This document shows positions 36,001-45,500 of a stretch of DNA of 64,000 bases, in pieces. Every line of letters starts with the position of its first letter. The stretch's first letter is position 1. The notes below the pieces were generated by a model. The model was not told the DNA's origin and searched no databases. It saw only the letters and a program-made list of their open reading frames with translations. A program made the translations under genes and the position numbers. The DNA comes from Cupriavidus laharis (GTDB lineage: Bacteria; Pseudomonadota; Gammaproteobacteria; Burkholderiales; Burkholderiaceae): assembly GCF_914271435.1 (NCBI RefSeq), contig NZ_CAJZAI010000002.1, forward strand, positions 682,001 through 746,000, given 5' to 3'.

Positions 36001-36210
36001 TCAGGATTCCAGCCTTGTCACCTGGTGCCTGTCGCAGAACGCCGCGAAGGCCGGTTCCGGCAGCAGCAGGTCCACGCTCAGCTCGGGCCAGCCGATGGCG
36101 AATTCGAAGCTCACCAGCCCGTCGCCGCGGCGCTCGACGCGGCTGACGAACTTGCACGTGAGGTCGACGTGAGGCAGCGCGTCGTGGGACGTGGCAGGTT
36201 GGGAAGTCAT
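36001..36210 (-). CDS. dmpK: Phenol hydroxylase assembly protein, P0
   Basis: 69 residues. The ATG at 36210 is chosen because AGGA sits seven bases before it; an ATG six bases upstream lies too close to that site. VDLTCKFVSRVERRGDGLVSF and the PEPAF...HQVTRLES end match the DmpK family, needed for iron loading or assembly of the diiron oxygenase and not for turnover. First gene of the phenol operon, about 60 bp downstream of the predicted transcription start. Confidence 0.9.
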   Translation of the reverse strand: MTSQPATSHDALPHVDLTCKFVSRVERRGDGLVSFEFAIGWPELSVDLLLPEPAFAAFCDRHQVTRLES

Positions 36211-36280
36211 GGGCATGTCCTGGTGATGTTCGGTGGGTCCGCCACCGGCACAGGGCTGTGGCGGGGTGACGACCAGTCTT

Positions 36281-36296
36281 TGCAGAAGGCGTGCCA
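36281..36296 (-). promoter_or_regulatory. Sigma-54 promoter of the phenol hydroxylase operon (Pdmp)
   Basis: On the minus strand the sequence is TGGCACGCCTTCTGCA, a near-perfect -24/-12 element (GG and GC separated by 10). The start site would be near 36270, giving a leader of about 60 bp to dmpK. Confidence 0.88.
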
Positions 36297-36313
36297 GCAT
36301 CGGACGCAATCCA

Positions 36314-36334
36314 CTAAAATCTCGATATTTTTAG
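36314..36334. promoter_or_regulatory. AT-rich near-palindrome upstream of Pdmp
   Basis: The central ATCTCGATAT lies in CTAAAA...TTTTTAG, followed by GGGAAAACC. The same motif, with the same GGGAAAACC tail and the same 23-bp distance to the -24 box, occurs upstream of the porin promoter (45254-45271). Candidate operator; on the other strand it also resembles an IHF site with one mismatch (TATCGAGATTTTA). Confidence 0.6.
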
Positions 36335-36438
36335 GGAAAACCCCGACAAAAGTCAGGGGTATAGCGACGTATAGCGACGAGCCACGCACCCAAAATCCCG
36401 CCTCCTATACCCTGCCGTCCGGCAAATCAGACCGAAAT

Positions 36439-36454
36439 TTGATGATTTCATTGA
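36439..36454. promoter_or_regulatory. Candidate distal XylR/DmpR-type activator site, weak partner
   Basis: TTGATGATTTCATTGA matches 9 of 16 positions of the DmpR-type consensus TTGATCAATTGATCAA and lies 32 bp from the strong site at 36471, the tandem arrangement usual for this activator class. Confidence 0.45.
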
Positions 36455-36470
36455 CCCATGTAGGGCCGGT

Positions 36471-36486
36471 TTCATCAAATGATCGA
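36471..36486. promoter_or_regulatory. XylR/DmpR-type upstream activator site serving Pdmp
   Basis: TTCATCAAATGATCGA matches 13 of 16 consensus positions and is about 175 bp upstream of the Pdmp -24 box. It is nearly identical over 17 bp to the site at 45391 upstream of the porin promoter (one difference). Confidence 0.72.
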
Positions 36487-36523
36487 ACATCCCCTCGAAG
36501 CAGTCCTCCTGCTTGATCCGGAT

Positions 36524-36541
36524 TAATTCTCGAGATTTTTA
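36524..36541. promoter_or_regulatory. Third CTCGAG-centred AT-rich palindrome
   Basis: TAATTCTCGAGATTTTTA resembles the palindromes at 36314 and 45254. It overlaps the edge of the activator site at 36539 on the toluene-operon side. Confidence 0.4.
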
Positions 36542-36554
36542 TCCAATTGATGAA
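36539..36554. promoter_or_regulatory. XylR/DmpR-type upstream activator site serving Ptmo
   Basis: TTATCCAATTGATGAA matches 12 of 16 consensus positions, 184 bp upstream of the toluene operon -24 box, a normal distance for this regulator class. Confidence 0.6.
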
Positions 36555-36583
36555 CTCTTCTGGCGCAGGAAGCCAGCGCAGAT

Positions 36584-36599
36584 CTCATCAAAAACTCAA
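36584..36599. promoter_or_regulatory. Candidate second activator site for Ptmo
   Basis: CTCATCAAAAACTCAA matches 10 of 16 consensus positions and lies 45 bp promoter-proximal to the stronger site. It is weak alone; position is the main argument. Confidence 0.4.
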
Positions 36600-36722
36600 A
36601 TTCAGGGGTGCTTCCTGGTTTCTGCAGCGCACACAAGGTCAACGAAAAAAACTGCTCCATGCGCGCTGCTCAAGACGATCGTGGATTTTTGCAACGCAGC
36701 ATAAGAGTGCCGGCAGGCCTGC

Positions 36723-36737
36723 TGGCATCGCGTTTGC
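36723..36737 (+). promoter_or_regulatory. Sigma-54 promoter of the toluene monooxygenase operon (Ptmo)
   Basis: TGGCATCGCGTTTGC has the GG-N10-GC spacing and the TTGC -12 box. The start site would be near 36749, with a 67-bp leader to tmoA. Confidence 0.85.
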
Positions 36738-36815
36738 GATTGGGATGGTGCCCAGGTGCGGAGGCCATCCCGCCGGGACCACAAAGCAAGAGAGACCCAA
36801 ACAAGGAGACACCTC

Positions 36816-38321
36816 ATGGCGCTATTGGAACGCGCAGCGTGGTACGACATTGCCCGCGCAACGAACTGGACACCGGGATACGTGGCCGAGTCCGAACTCT
36901 TTCCCGAGGTCATGGCCGGCACGCAAGGCGTGCCCATGGAAACCTGGGAGACCTACGACGAGCCGTACAAGACCTCGTACCCCGAATACGTCAAGATCCA
37001 GCGCGAGAAGGACGCCGGCGCCTACTCGGTGAAAGCCGCACTGGAACGCAGCCGCATGTTCGAGGATGCGGACCCGGGCTGGCTCTCGATCCTGAAGGCG
37101 CATTACGGCGCCATCGCGCTCGGCGAATATGCGGCGATGAGCGCGGAAGCGCGCATGGCCCGCTTCGGCCGCGCGCCCGGCATGCGCAACATGGCGACGT
37201 TCGGCATGCTGGACGAGAACCGCCATGGCCAACTGCAGCTGTACTTCCCGCACGACTACTGCGCGAAGGACCGGCAGTTCGACTGGGCGCACAAGGCGTA
37301 CCACACCAACGAATGGGGCGCGATCGCGGCGCGGAGCACCTTCGACGACCTGTTCATGTCGCGCAGCGCGATCGACATCGCCGTGATGCTCACGTTCGCC
37401 TTCGAGACCGGCTTCACCAACATGCAGTTCCTCGGCCTTGCGGCCGACGCCGCCGAGGCGGGCGACTTCACCTTCGCCAGCCTGATCTCGAGCATCCAGA
37501 CGGACGAGTCGCGGCATGCGCAGATCGGCGGCCCGGCCCTGCAGATCCTGATCGCCAACGGACGCAAGGAGCAGGCGCAGAAGCTGGTGGATGTGGCGAT
37601 CGCACGGGCCTGGCGCCTGTTCTCGCTGCTGACCGGCACGTCCATGGACTATGCGACGCCGCTGCACCACCGCAAGCAGTCGTTCAAGGAGTTCATGAGG
37701 GAATGGATCGTCGGCCAGTTCGAACGCTCGCTGATCGACCTCGGGCTGGACCTGCCCTGGTACTGGGACCAGATGATCAACGAGTTCGACTACCAGCACC
37801 ATGCCTACCAGATGGGCATCTGGTTCTGGCGCCCGACCATCTGGTGGAACCCGGCTGCCGGCATGACACCGGATTGCCGTGACTGGCTCGAAGAGAAATA
37901 TCCGGGCTGGAACGACACGTTCGGCAAGGCGTGGGACGTCATCATCGACAACCTGCTCGCGGGCAGGCCGGAGCTGACCCTGCCCGAAACGCTCCCCATC
38001 GTCTGCAACATGAGCCAGCTGCCGATCTGCGCGGTCCCCGGCAACGGCTGGAACGTGAAGGACTATCCGCTCGAATACAACCGCCGCACGTACCACTTCA
38101 ATTCCGAGATCGACCGCTGGGTGTTCCAGCAGGACCCGGTGCGCTACCGCGACCACCTGAGCCTGGTCGACCGCTTCCTGGCCGGACAGATCCAGCCGCC
38201 GGACCTGATGGGTGCGCTCCGGTACATGAACCTCGCACCGGGCGAGACCGGCGACGACGCACACCAGTACGCCTGGGTCGAGGCTTATCGCAACCAGCGC
38301 GAACGGAACAAGGCCGCCTGA
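36816..38321 (+). CDS. tmoA: Toluene monooxygenase alpha (diiron hydroxylase) subunit
   Basis: 501 residues from ATG 36816 (AAGGAG upstream), the length of TmoA/TbuA1. Numbering agrees with TmoA: diiron ligands E104, E134, H137, E197, E231, H234, plus T201. The pocket residues I100, G103 and A107, which govern regiospecificity in toluene 4-/para-type enzymes, are all canonical. It hydroxylates toluene or benzene to cresols or phenol. First gene of the six-gene operon, divergent from the phenol operon. Confidence 0.96.
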   Translation: MALLERAAWYDIARATNWTPGYVAESELFPEVMAGTQGVPMETWETYDEPYKTSYPEYVKIQREKDAGAYSVKAALERSRMFEDADPGWLSILKAHYGAIALGEYAAMSAEARMARFGRAPGMRNMATFGMLDENRHGQLQLYFPHDYCAKDRQFDWAHKAYHTNEWGAIAARSTFDDLFMSRSAIDIAVMLTFAFETGFTNMQFLGLAADAAEAGDFTFASLISSIQTDESRHAQIGGPALQILIANGRKEQAQKLVDVAIARAWRLFSLLTGTSMDYATPLHHRKQSFKEFMREWIVGQFERSLIDLGLDLPWYWDQMINEFDYQHHAYQMGIWFWRPTIWWNPAAGMTPDCRDWLEEKYPGWNDTFGKAWDVIIDNLLAGRPELTLPETLPIVCNMSQLPICAVPGNGWNVKDYPLEYNRRTYHFNSEIDRWVFQQDPVRYRDHLSLVDRFLAGQIQPPDLMGALRYMNLAPGETGDDAHQYAWVEAYRNQRERNKAA

Positions 38322-38345
38322 CGCGGCAAGCAAACGGAGGATGAC

Positions 38346-38606
38346 ATGGCACTTTTTCCTGTGATTTCGAATTTCCAGTACGACTTCGTACTGCAGCTCG
38401 TTGCCGTCGACACCGAGAACACGATGGACGAGGTGGCCGCGGCCGCCTCGCATCATTCGGTGGGCCGGCGCGTGGCGCCCCAGCCGGGCAAGGTCGTCCG
38501 GGTACGGCGCCAGGGGAGCGAACAGTTCTATCCGCGCGGGGCCAGGCTGGGCGAGACTGACATCAAGCCGATGGAATCGCTCGAATTCATTTTTTGCGAT
38601 GCGTGA
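38346..38606 (+). CDS. tmoB: Toluene monooxygenase gamma subunit
   Basis: 86 residues. FPVISNFQYDFVLQLVAVDTEN at the start and RVRRQGSEQ / LGETDIKPMESLEF match the ubiquitin-like TmoB/TbuU fold of the hydroxylase complex. It follows tmoA by 24 bp. Confidence 0.94.
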   Translation: MALFPVISNFQYDFVLQLVAVDTENTMDEVAAAASHHSVGRRVAPQPGKVVRVRRQGSEQFYPRGARLGETDIKPMESLEFIFCDA

Positions 38607-38617
38607 GTGAGGCCGAC

Positions 38618-38953
38618 ATGAACTACCAGAAAGTCTGCACGCTCGACGAGCTCTGGGAAGGCGACATGACCGAGGTCGAGGTGGACGGCCACGTGATCGT
38701 GCTGGTTCGCCCCGAAGGGGGAGAACCGCGCGCCTTCCAGGGCATCTGCCCGCACCAGGACATCCCGCTCGCGGAGGGCAAGTTCGACGGACGCGTGCTG
38801 ATGTGCCGCGCCCATCAATGGACGTTCGATGCGAACACGGGCAAGGGCATCAACCCCGGCGGCTGCCGGCTCGCCGAGTACACGGTAAAGGTCGAGGGCG
38901 ACGATATCTTCGTCGCGGTCGAAGGCGTCGAACCCTTGTTCGCCAATTGCTGA
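38618..38953 (+). CDS. tmoC: Toluene monooxygenase Rieske ferredoxin
   Basis: 111 residues from ATG 38618 (GAGG upstream). The Rieske [2Fe-2S] motifs are [13 protein letters not shown] (C-x-H) and [11 protein letters not shown] (C-x2-H), about residues 45-67. It carries electrons from the reductase TmoF to the hydroxylase; this carrier is what separates toluene-4-type from phenol hydroxylase-type systems. Confidence 0.95.
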   Translation: MNYQKVCTLDELWEGDMTEVEVDGHVIVLVRPEGGEPRAFQGICPHQDIPLAEGKFDGRVLMCRAHQWTFDANTGKGINPGGCRLAEYTVKVEGDDIFVAVEGVEPLFANC

Positions 38954-38972
38954 CATAGCGCAGGAACACACC

Positions 38973-39287
38973 ATGAGTATCGACAACACCGCCCAGGCAT
39001 ACCGCAACAACCGCGTCGGACCTGTGCTGCGCGCGAGCAGCATCACCGAGGGCGTCATCGAAGCCGCACAGGAAGACAACCCCGGCAAGGAAATCCGCGT
39101 CGACGACAAGCTCGCGTACGTGCGCATCGACACCGACGGCGAGCTGATCCTGCGCCGCGCCACGCTGGAGGAGACCCTGGGCCGGCCGTTCCGGATGTCC
39201 GAGCTCGAAGTGAACCTCAGTTCGTTCGCCGGCCGCATCGAGACCACGGATGACTACGTCCGCTTCTACTACGAAAAGACGCTGTAA
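38973..39287 (+). CDS. tmoD: Toluene monooxygenase effector (coupling) protein
   Basis: 104 residues. [41 protein letters not shown] and [15 protein letters not shown] match TmoD/TbuV cofactorless effectors. It binds the hydroxylase to tune substrate gating and coupling. 19 bp after tmoC. Confidence 0.95.
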   Translation: MSIDNTAQAYRNNRVGPVLRASSITEGVIEAAQEDNPGKEIRVDDKLAYVRIDTDGELILRRATLEETLGRPFRMSELEVNLSSFAGRIETTDDYVRFYYEKTL

Positions 39288-39299
39288 AGGGAGACTCGC

Positions 39300-40289
39300 A
39301 TGACAACACAACCCGAAGTCCTCAAGCCCCTCAAGACCTGGAGCCACCTGGCCGCGCGGCGGCGCAAGCCCAGCGAGTACGAAATCGTCTCGACGAATCT
39401 CCACTACACGACGGACAACCCCGACGCGCCGTTCGAACTCGACCCGAACTTCGCAATGGCGCAGTGGTTCAAGCGCAACCGCAACGCGTCGCCGCTGGCC
39501 CATCCTGACTGGAATGCGTTCCGCGATCCGGACGAACTCGTCTACCGCACCTACAACATGCTGCAGGATGGGCAGGAAACCTATGTCTTCGGGCTGCTGG
39601 ACCAGTTTTCCGAACGCGGCCACGACACCATGCTTGATCGGACCTGGGCCGGCACGCTGGCACGGCTGTACACCCCCGCGCGCTACCTGTTCCACGCGCT
39701 GCAGATGGGTTCGGCCTACCTGACGCAGCTGGCGCCCGCCTCGACCATCTCGAACTGCGCCGCCTATCAGACCGCCGATTCCCTGCGCTGGCTGACGCAT
39801 ACCGCGTACCGCACGCGGGAGCTGTCGCAAACCTTCGGCGATATCGGTTTCGGCATCGACGAGCGCAGGTATTGGGAGCAGGACACGGCATGGCAAGGCT
39901 GGCGCAAGCTGGTCGAGCTTGGCCTGGTGGCGTGGGACTGGGCAGAGTGCTTCGTTGCCCTCAGCCTGGTCATACGGCCGGCGGTGGAAGAAACCGTCCT
40001 GCGCAGTCTTGGCGAGGCCGCACGGCACAACGACGACACCCTGCTCGGCCTGCTGACCGATGCGCAGCTTGCCGACGCCCAGCGGCACCGGCGCTGGGCC
40101 GGCGCGCTGGTGCGCATGGCCCTGGAACAACCCGGCAACCGCGAAGTCCTGGCCGGCTGGATCGCCAAATGGGAGCCGCTCGCCGACGAGGCAATCGCCG
40201 CCTACTGCGCGGCGCTGCCGGACGCGCCCGGTGCGCAGGCGCGCGCCTGCGCGGCCGTGCGCGACTTCCGGCACGGCATCGGCCTGTAA
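39300..40289 (+). CDS. tmoE: Toluene monooxygenase beta subunit
   Basis: 329 residues. LKTWSHLAARRRKPSEYEIV near the N-terminus, WFKRNRNASPL and RDPDELVYRTYNMLQDGQE are TmoE/TbuA2 hallmarks. It is a helical scaffold of the hydroxylase dimer without metal ligands. 12 bp after tmoD. Confidence 0.95.
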   Translation: MTTQPEVLKPLKTWSHLAARRRKPSEYEIVSTNLHYTTDNPDAPFELDPNFAMAQWFKRNRNASPLAHPDWNAFRDPDELVYRTYNMLQDGQETYVFGLLDQFSERGHDTMLDRTWAGTLARLYTPARYLFHALQMGSAYLTQLAPASTISNCAAYQTADSLRWLTHTAYRTRELSQTFGDIGFGIDERRYWEQDTAWQGWRKLVELGLVAWDWAECFVALSLVIRPAVEETVLRSLGEAARHNDDTLLGLLTDAQLADAQRHRRWAGALVRMALEQPGNREVLAGWIAKWEPLADEAIAAYCAALPDAPGAQARACAAVRDFRHGIGL

Positions 40290-40339
40290 CGCCGGGCCGC
40301 CCCGGACGCATACCACTCGACTGCCACTATCGGAAACCC

Positions 40340-41344
40340 ATGGAATACCAGATCACCATCGAAGGCGGAGCAACGTTCTCCGTCGCTGCAGAGGAAGACA
40401 CGCTGCTGCGCGGCGCCCTGCGTGCGGGCGTCGCCCTGCCGCACGAGTGCAGCGTGGGCGGCTGCGGAGCATGCCGCTTTGACGTTGTGGACGGGCCCAT
40501 GGAATCGATCTGGCCCGAGGCGCCCGGGCTGTCCGAGCGCGACCGCAAGCGCGGCAAGCACCTTGCCTGCCAGTCCCGCCCGCTGGGCGACTGCACGATA
40601 CGCGTGCGTTGCGACGAGGCCTATCGTCCGGCCATCCGGCCGGAGCGCTGGCCCGCGGAGCTGCTGGCGCGGCGCGCGCTGACACATGACATGAGCGAGT
40701 TCACGTTCCAGGTGCCGGCCACTGCGGAGTTTCGCCCCGGCCAGTATGCGCTGCTCTACCCGCCGCATACGCCGGGCGCGCGCGCCTATTCCATGGCGAA
40801 CCTGCCCAATGGGGATGGCATCTGGAAATTCGTGATCCGCCGGGTGCCGGGCGGCACGGGCAGCAACGCGCTGTTCGATCAGGTCCGGATTGGGCAGCGC
40901 GTGACGCTCGACGGGCCATATGGCCACGCCTACCTTCGTGACGGCACGGCACGCGACATCGTCTGCATTGCCGGTGGATCCGGACTCGCCCCCATGCTGT
41001 CCGTCGCGCGCGGCGCGCTGGCCCGGGCGAATCCGGGGCGGATCCACTTCTTCTACGGCGCACGCACGCAGGCGGACCTCGGTGCGACCGCGGCCTTGGA
41101 AGAACTGGCGGAAGACGAACGCCTCGCGCTCTCAGTCGTATTGTCCGCCCCGGAAGCCACGCCGGCCTGGAGGGGGCCGACCGGTTTCGTGCACGCGGAA
41201 CTCGAGCGGGTACTGGCGCAGTCGCTGGATCGCTTCGACTTCTACTTTGCCGGCCCACCGCCCATGATCGAAGCCGTGCAGGAACTCCTGATGCACAAAC
41301 ACCAGGTGCCATTCGGCCAGATCCATTTCGACCGCTTTGTCTAA
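40340..41344 (+). CDS. tmoF: Toluene monooxygenase NADH reductase (FAD, [2Fe-2S])
   Basis: 334 residues. The ferredoxin domain has CSVGGCGACRFDV (residues ~37-49) and a fourth Cys in HLACQSRPL. FAD binding is shown by RAYSMANLP and NAD binding by CIAGGSGLAPMLS (about 215) and AGPPPMIEAVQELL. It reduces the Rieske protein TmoC. Its TAA stop lies inside the left end of repeat copy R2. Confidence 0.95.
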   Translation: MEYQITIEGGATFSVAAEEDTLLRGALRAGVALPHECSVGGCGACRFDVVDGPMESIWPEAPGLSERDRKRGKHLACQSRPLGDCTIRVRCDEAYRPAIRPERWPAELLARRALTHDMSEFTFQVPATAEFRPGQYALLYPPHTPGARAYSMANLPNGDGIWKFVIRRVPGGTGSNALFDQVRIGQRVTLDGPYGHAYLRDGTARDIVCIAGGSGLAPMLSVARGALARANPGRIHFFYGARTQADLGATAALEELAEDERLALSVVLSAPEATPAWRGPTGFVHAELERVLAQSLDRFDFYFAGPPPMIEAVQELLMHKHQVPFGQIHFDRFV

Positions 41345-41548
41345 TGAGCTTTTCCTATTTCGCGACCACATCAAAATAGCCACCGTCATTCCCGCGCATA
41401 CCCAAAGGGCACGTGGGCGGGAATCCAGCGTCTTTGAAGTCCCCCGATGGGGGACAAAAAGTCACTGGGTCCCCGCCCACGTGCCCTTTGGGTATGCGCG
41501 GGGACGACGAATATTTGGCGTTGTCGTGAAGTATGGAAACCTCAATAG
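41341..41548 (+). repeat. MITE-like inverted-repeat element, copy R2 (longest)
   Basis: The ends begin CTAATGAGCTTTTCC and finish GGAAACCTCAATAG; the inner ends are TTCGCGACCAC and GTTGTCGTGAA. Two 31-bp arms, 41391-41421 and 41472-41502, are perfect reverse complements and each is itself hairpin-prone (CCCAAAGGG, GGG/CCC). A central TCCCCC-GAT-GGGGGA hairpin sits at 41440-41454. It starts on the tmoF stop codon. The rest of 41549-41773 shows no further feature. Confidence 0.85.
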
Positions 41549-41773
41549 CCGGCTGATGGGGCAGACACCGCACAGCTGCAACCGCAGCGTGCCAGGCCTT
41601 CCATGTCGCGTACTTTCACCAATCGCCATATGTGGAAGCTGGGAATAAGCTTCTTCGATCGAACCCTGTATGGCCTTCGCGGGCCGGTCGACGGTAATCG
41701 TCGAACCGGTCCGCGCAATACCCGGCCGCACCCGCGTGCGGCGGCAGCGAACCCGGCCGCGATCGAGGAAACC

Positions 41774-43552
<1,779 letters not shown>

Positions 43553-43559
43553 CAGGCGC

Positions 43560-43720
43560 TTTCCCTAATTCACGACAACATCACAACGACCACCGTCATT
43601 CCCGCGTAGGCGGGAATCTAGCGTCTTTGAAGTCCCCCGAAGGGGGACAAAAAGTCACTGGGTCCCCGCCTGCGCGGGGACGACGAATATTTGGCGTTGT
43701 CGTAAATTTTGGAAACCTCA
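43560..43720 (+). repeat. MITE-like inverted-repeat element, copy R3
   Basis: Ends TTTCCCTAATTCACGACAAC (43560-43579) and GTTGTCGTAAATTTTGGAAA (43696-43715) are inverted repeats at 17 of 20 positions. Both inner arms are the short CCCGCGTAGGCGGG type; the central CCCCCGAAGGGGG hairpin is present. It fills the gap between two convergent genes, from just after the tbuT stop to the base before the porin stop. Confidence 0.83.
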
Positions 43721-45091
43721 CTAAAAGCGCTTGCTGTATGCCACGACAGCGTTGAGCTGCGAATGCCGGACGGTGAGCGGTACCGCCGTATTCGGCTGAC
43801 TGGTATTCCCCACGGTCTTGGGCAGTACCACCGACAAGGCAAAGTCGATCGCGTTGTCCTTGCCGAACGCGTAGGTCGCGCCGCCAGTCAGGGTGGTCGT
43901 CGGAATGGCCGGTACGACAGCCAGCAGCGTGTTGTTGGGGATGGCCTCCTGCGCGTAGTGGAATCCGCCACGCACCGTCCAGGCCGAATCGAAGCGGTAG
44001 GCCATGCCAAGGCCGAACACGTTGGTGTCGCGGTAGTTCTGCGGAAGCGACAGGTCCAGGTTCGCACCGGCACGCACGAAACTCACGTTGATGTCGCGCA
44101 TCACGCTCGACCAGAACACGCGCTGGTAGTCCGCCGAGACGGACAGTTGCTCATTGAACCGATGATTGATGCCTACCGTGAACTGCGCCGGCATCTGGAA
44201 ATCCCGCACCCGGATCTCGCCGCTCAGCGGAATGTTGCCCGCCACCGCGCTGACGGCGGCGAGCGTTGCCTGCCCGCGGAGGTCGCCCACCCGCGTCTTC
44301 GCGTTGTAGGCCAGCCCTATCCGGGTATCGGGCGTGACGTCATAGGTCAGCCCCAGTTTTCCGCCGATACCCCAGGCATCGGCCCCGCCACCGACGGGCG
44401 CGCTGCGCGAGAAGCCCAGGTAGCCACCCGACAGGCCCGGCACGGAGAGCAGCGTGGGCACCAGTGACCCGGACACGCGGCGCTGGCCGGCGAGTGTGCC
44501 GATCTGCGTGACGTCGAGCAGCGTGCCAAGGTTAAGCGATGTCCAGACTGCATCGAGCGAGGCGCCGAGCGTCAGCTTGTCCGTCGGCCGATAGGCCACC
44601 GCAAAGGGAATGCGCAGCACCAGCAGCCGGGAGAACTGGTCCAGACCCGTCTGCACGCCATTGGACGTGCGCGACAGGAAGCCGCTGCCCCCGTATTGCG
44701 TACCGAGACCGCCCTCCGCAAAGATGCCGGCGCCGAGCGCATAGTCGTCGCGCCGGTAAACGAATGCGGCTTCCGGCGCAAAGTACGGCCCGTTGTTGTT
44801 CCCGTGGCTGCCGGACCGGGCCGTTTCGCCCGTTGCCGTGTTGGTGGCCTTGATGTCGGTGGTCACCACGTCGAGCCCGAGGTGCAGGTGATTCCCCTCG
44901 GCCATCAGGCCGAGTGTTGCCGGATTCGCCATCATCGCCGCGGGCCCGATGTCGAAGGCCGCACCCGTGCCGCCCATGGCGCGGGAAACGGGGCCGAAGC
45001 CTTCCAGGTTGAACACATCCGTTGCTCCCGCCGGTGTTACGCACGCCGCAGCGCATAGCGCCACGGCCACGCGAACGTAGTTGCCTCTCAC
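43721..45091 (-). CDS. tbuX: FadL/OmpP1-family aromatic hydrocarbon uptake porin (TbuX-like)
   Basis: 456 residues from GTG 45091, with AAGGAG six bases upstream. A signal peptide (to about residue 23, AGA) is followed by the FadL N-terminal hatch motif FNLEGFGPVSRAMGGTGAAF. The beta-barrel strands end with the aromatic C-terminus YSKRF. FadL-type channels (TodX, XylN, TbuX) admit hydrophobic aromatics across the outer membrane. It has its own sigma-54 promoter with the same upstream architecture as the phenol operon, so uptake and catabolism are probably co-induced. Confidence 0.92.
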   Translation of the reverse strand: MRGNYVRVAVALCAAACVTPAGATDVFNLEGFGPVSRAMGGTGAAFDIGPAAMMANPATLGLMAEGNHLHLGLDVVTTDIKATNTATGETARSGSHGNNNGPYFAPEAAFVYRRDDYALGAGIFAEGGLGTQYGGSGFLSRTSNGVQTGLDQFSRLLVLRIPFAVAYRPTDKLTLGASLDAVWTSLNLGTLLDVTQIGTLAGQRRVSGSLVPTLLSVPGLSGGYLGFSRSAPVGGGADAWGIGGKLGLTYDVTPDTRIGLAYNAKTRVGDLRGQATLAAVSAVAGNIPLSGEIRVRDFQMPAQFTVGINHRFNEQLSVSADYQRVFWSSVMRDINVSFVRAGANLDLSLPQNYRDTNVFGLGMAYRFDSAWTVRGGFHYAQEAIPNNTLLAVVPAIPTTTLTGGATYAFGKDNAIDFALSVVLPKTVGNTSQPNTAVPLTVRHSQLNAVVAYSKRF

Positions 45092-45218
45092 GAGTGTCTC
45101 CTTGTCTTTTTTGGGATAGCGAAGCGGCAGCATCGCCGGGGCAGCAGACGAGCCTGCGCATTCGCGGTAGTGATGCCCGCGACCGGCATGGCGTTGCAGC
45201 TCGGTCGCGACAGCCACG

Positions 45219-45235
45219 TTGCAAAAGCCGTACCA
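45219..45235 (-). promoter_or_regulatory. Sigma-54 promoter of the porin gene (PtbuX)
   Basis: Minus-strand sequence TGGTACGGCTTTTGCAA has GG-N10-GC spacing and the TTGCA -12 box. The start site would be near 45209, giving a leader of about 118 bp. Confidence 0.82.
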
Positions 45236-45253
45236 GTTCGGCGAGCCTCCCCC

Positions 45254-45271
45254 ATAAATCTCGAGATTTAT
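45254..45271. promoter_or_regulatory. Perfect 18-bp palindrome upstream of PtbuX
   Basis: ATAAATCTCGAGATTTAT is perfectly self-complementary, followed by AGGGAAAACC as at Pdmp. Its centre sits at the same distance from the -24 box as in Pdmp. Likely site for a dimeric regulator. Confidence 0.68.
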
Positions 45272-45355
45272 AGGGAAAACCATGAGGATTTTCCGAGCCG
45301 GCAGAGCCTTTCCGTACGGGCAGGCAGCCAGGTGCAACGCACGCAATCCCCTGCT

Positions 45356-45371
45356 TTGACGATATGATCTA
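45356..45371. promoter_or_regulatory. Candidate second activator site for PtbuX
   Basis: TTGACGATATGATCTA matches 10 of 16 positions of the DmpR-type consensus, 35 bp from the stronger site at 45391. Confidence 0.45.
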
Positions 45372-45390
45372 CGTATGGAGGCATCCCGGC

Positions 45391-45406
45391 TTCATCAGAT
45401 GATCGA
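45391..45406. promoter_or_regulatory. XylR/DmpR-type upstream activator site for PtbuX
   Basis: TTCATCAGATGATCGA differs at one base from the Pdmp site at 36471 and is 156 bp upstream of the porin -24 box. It also lies 95 bp before the next regulator gene, so it might act on both. Confidence 0.68.
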
Positions 45407-45500
45407 ATCCGGGCACATGCAGGCCGGTCCTTGCCTGGCCCGGCACGATCCGCCAAACTATCGAGATTCCACCCACACCTAACACCAGGGGCCGCACGCC

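Noticed and set aside
36822..38456. 544-codon minus-strand frame
   Set aside because: Antisense shadow of tmoA.
45440..45460. Sigma-54 promoter for the second activator gene
   Set aside because: GGCACGATCCGC has the right look, but GG and GC are 8 bp apart rather than 10.
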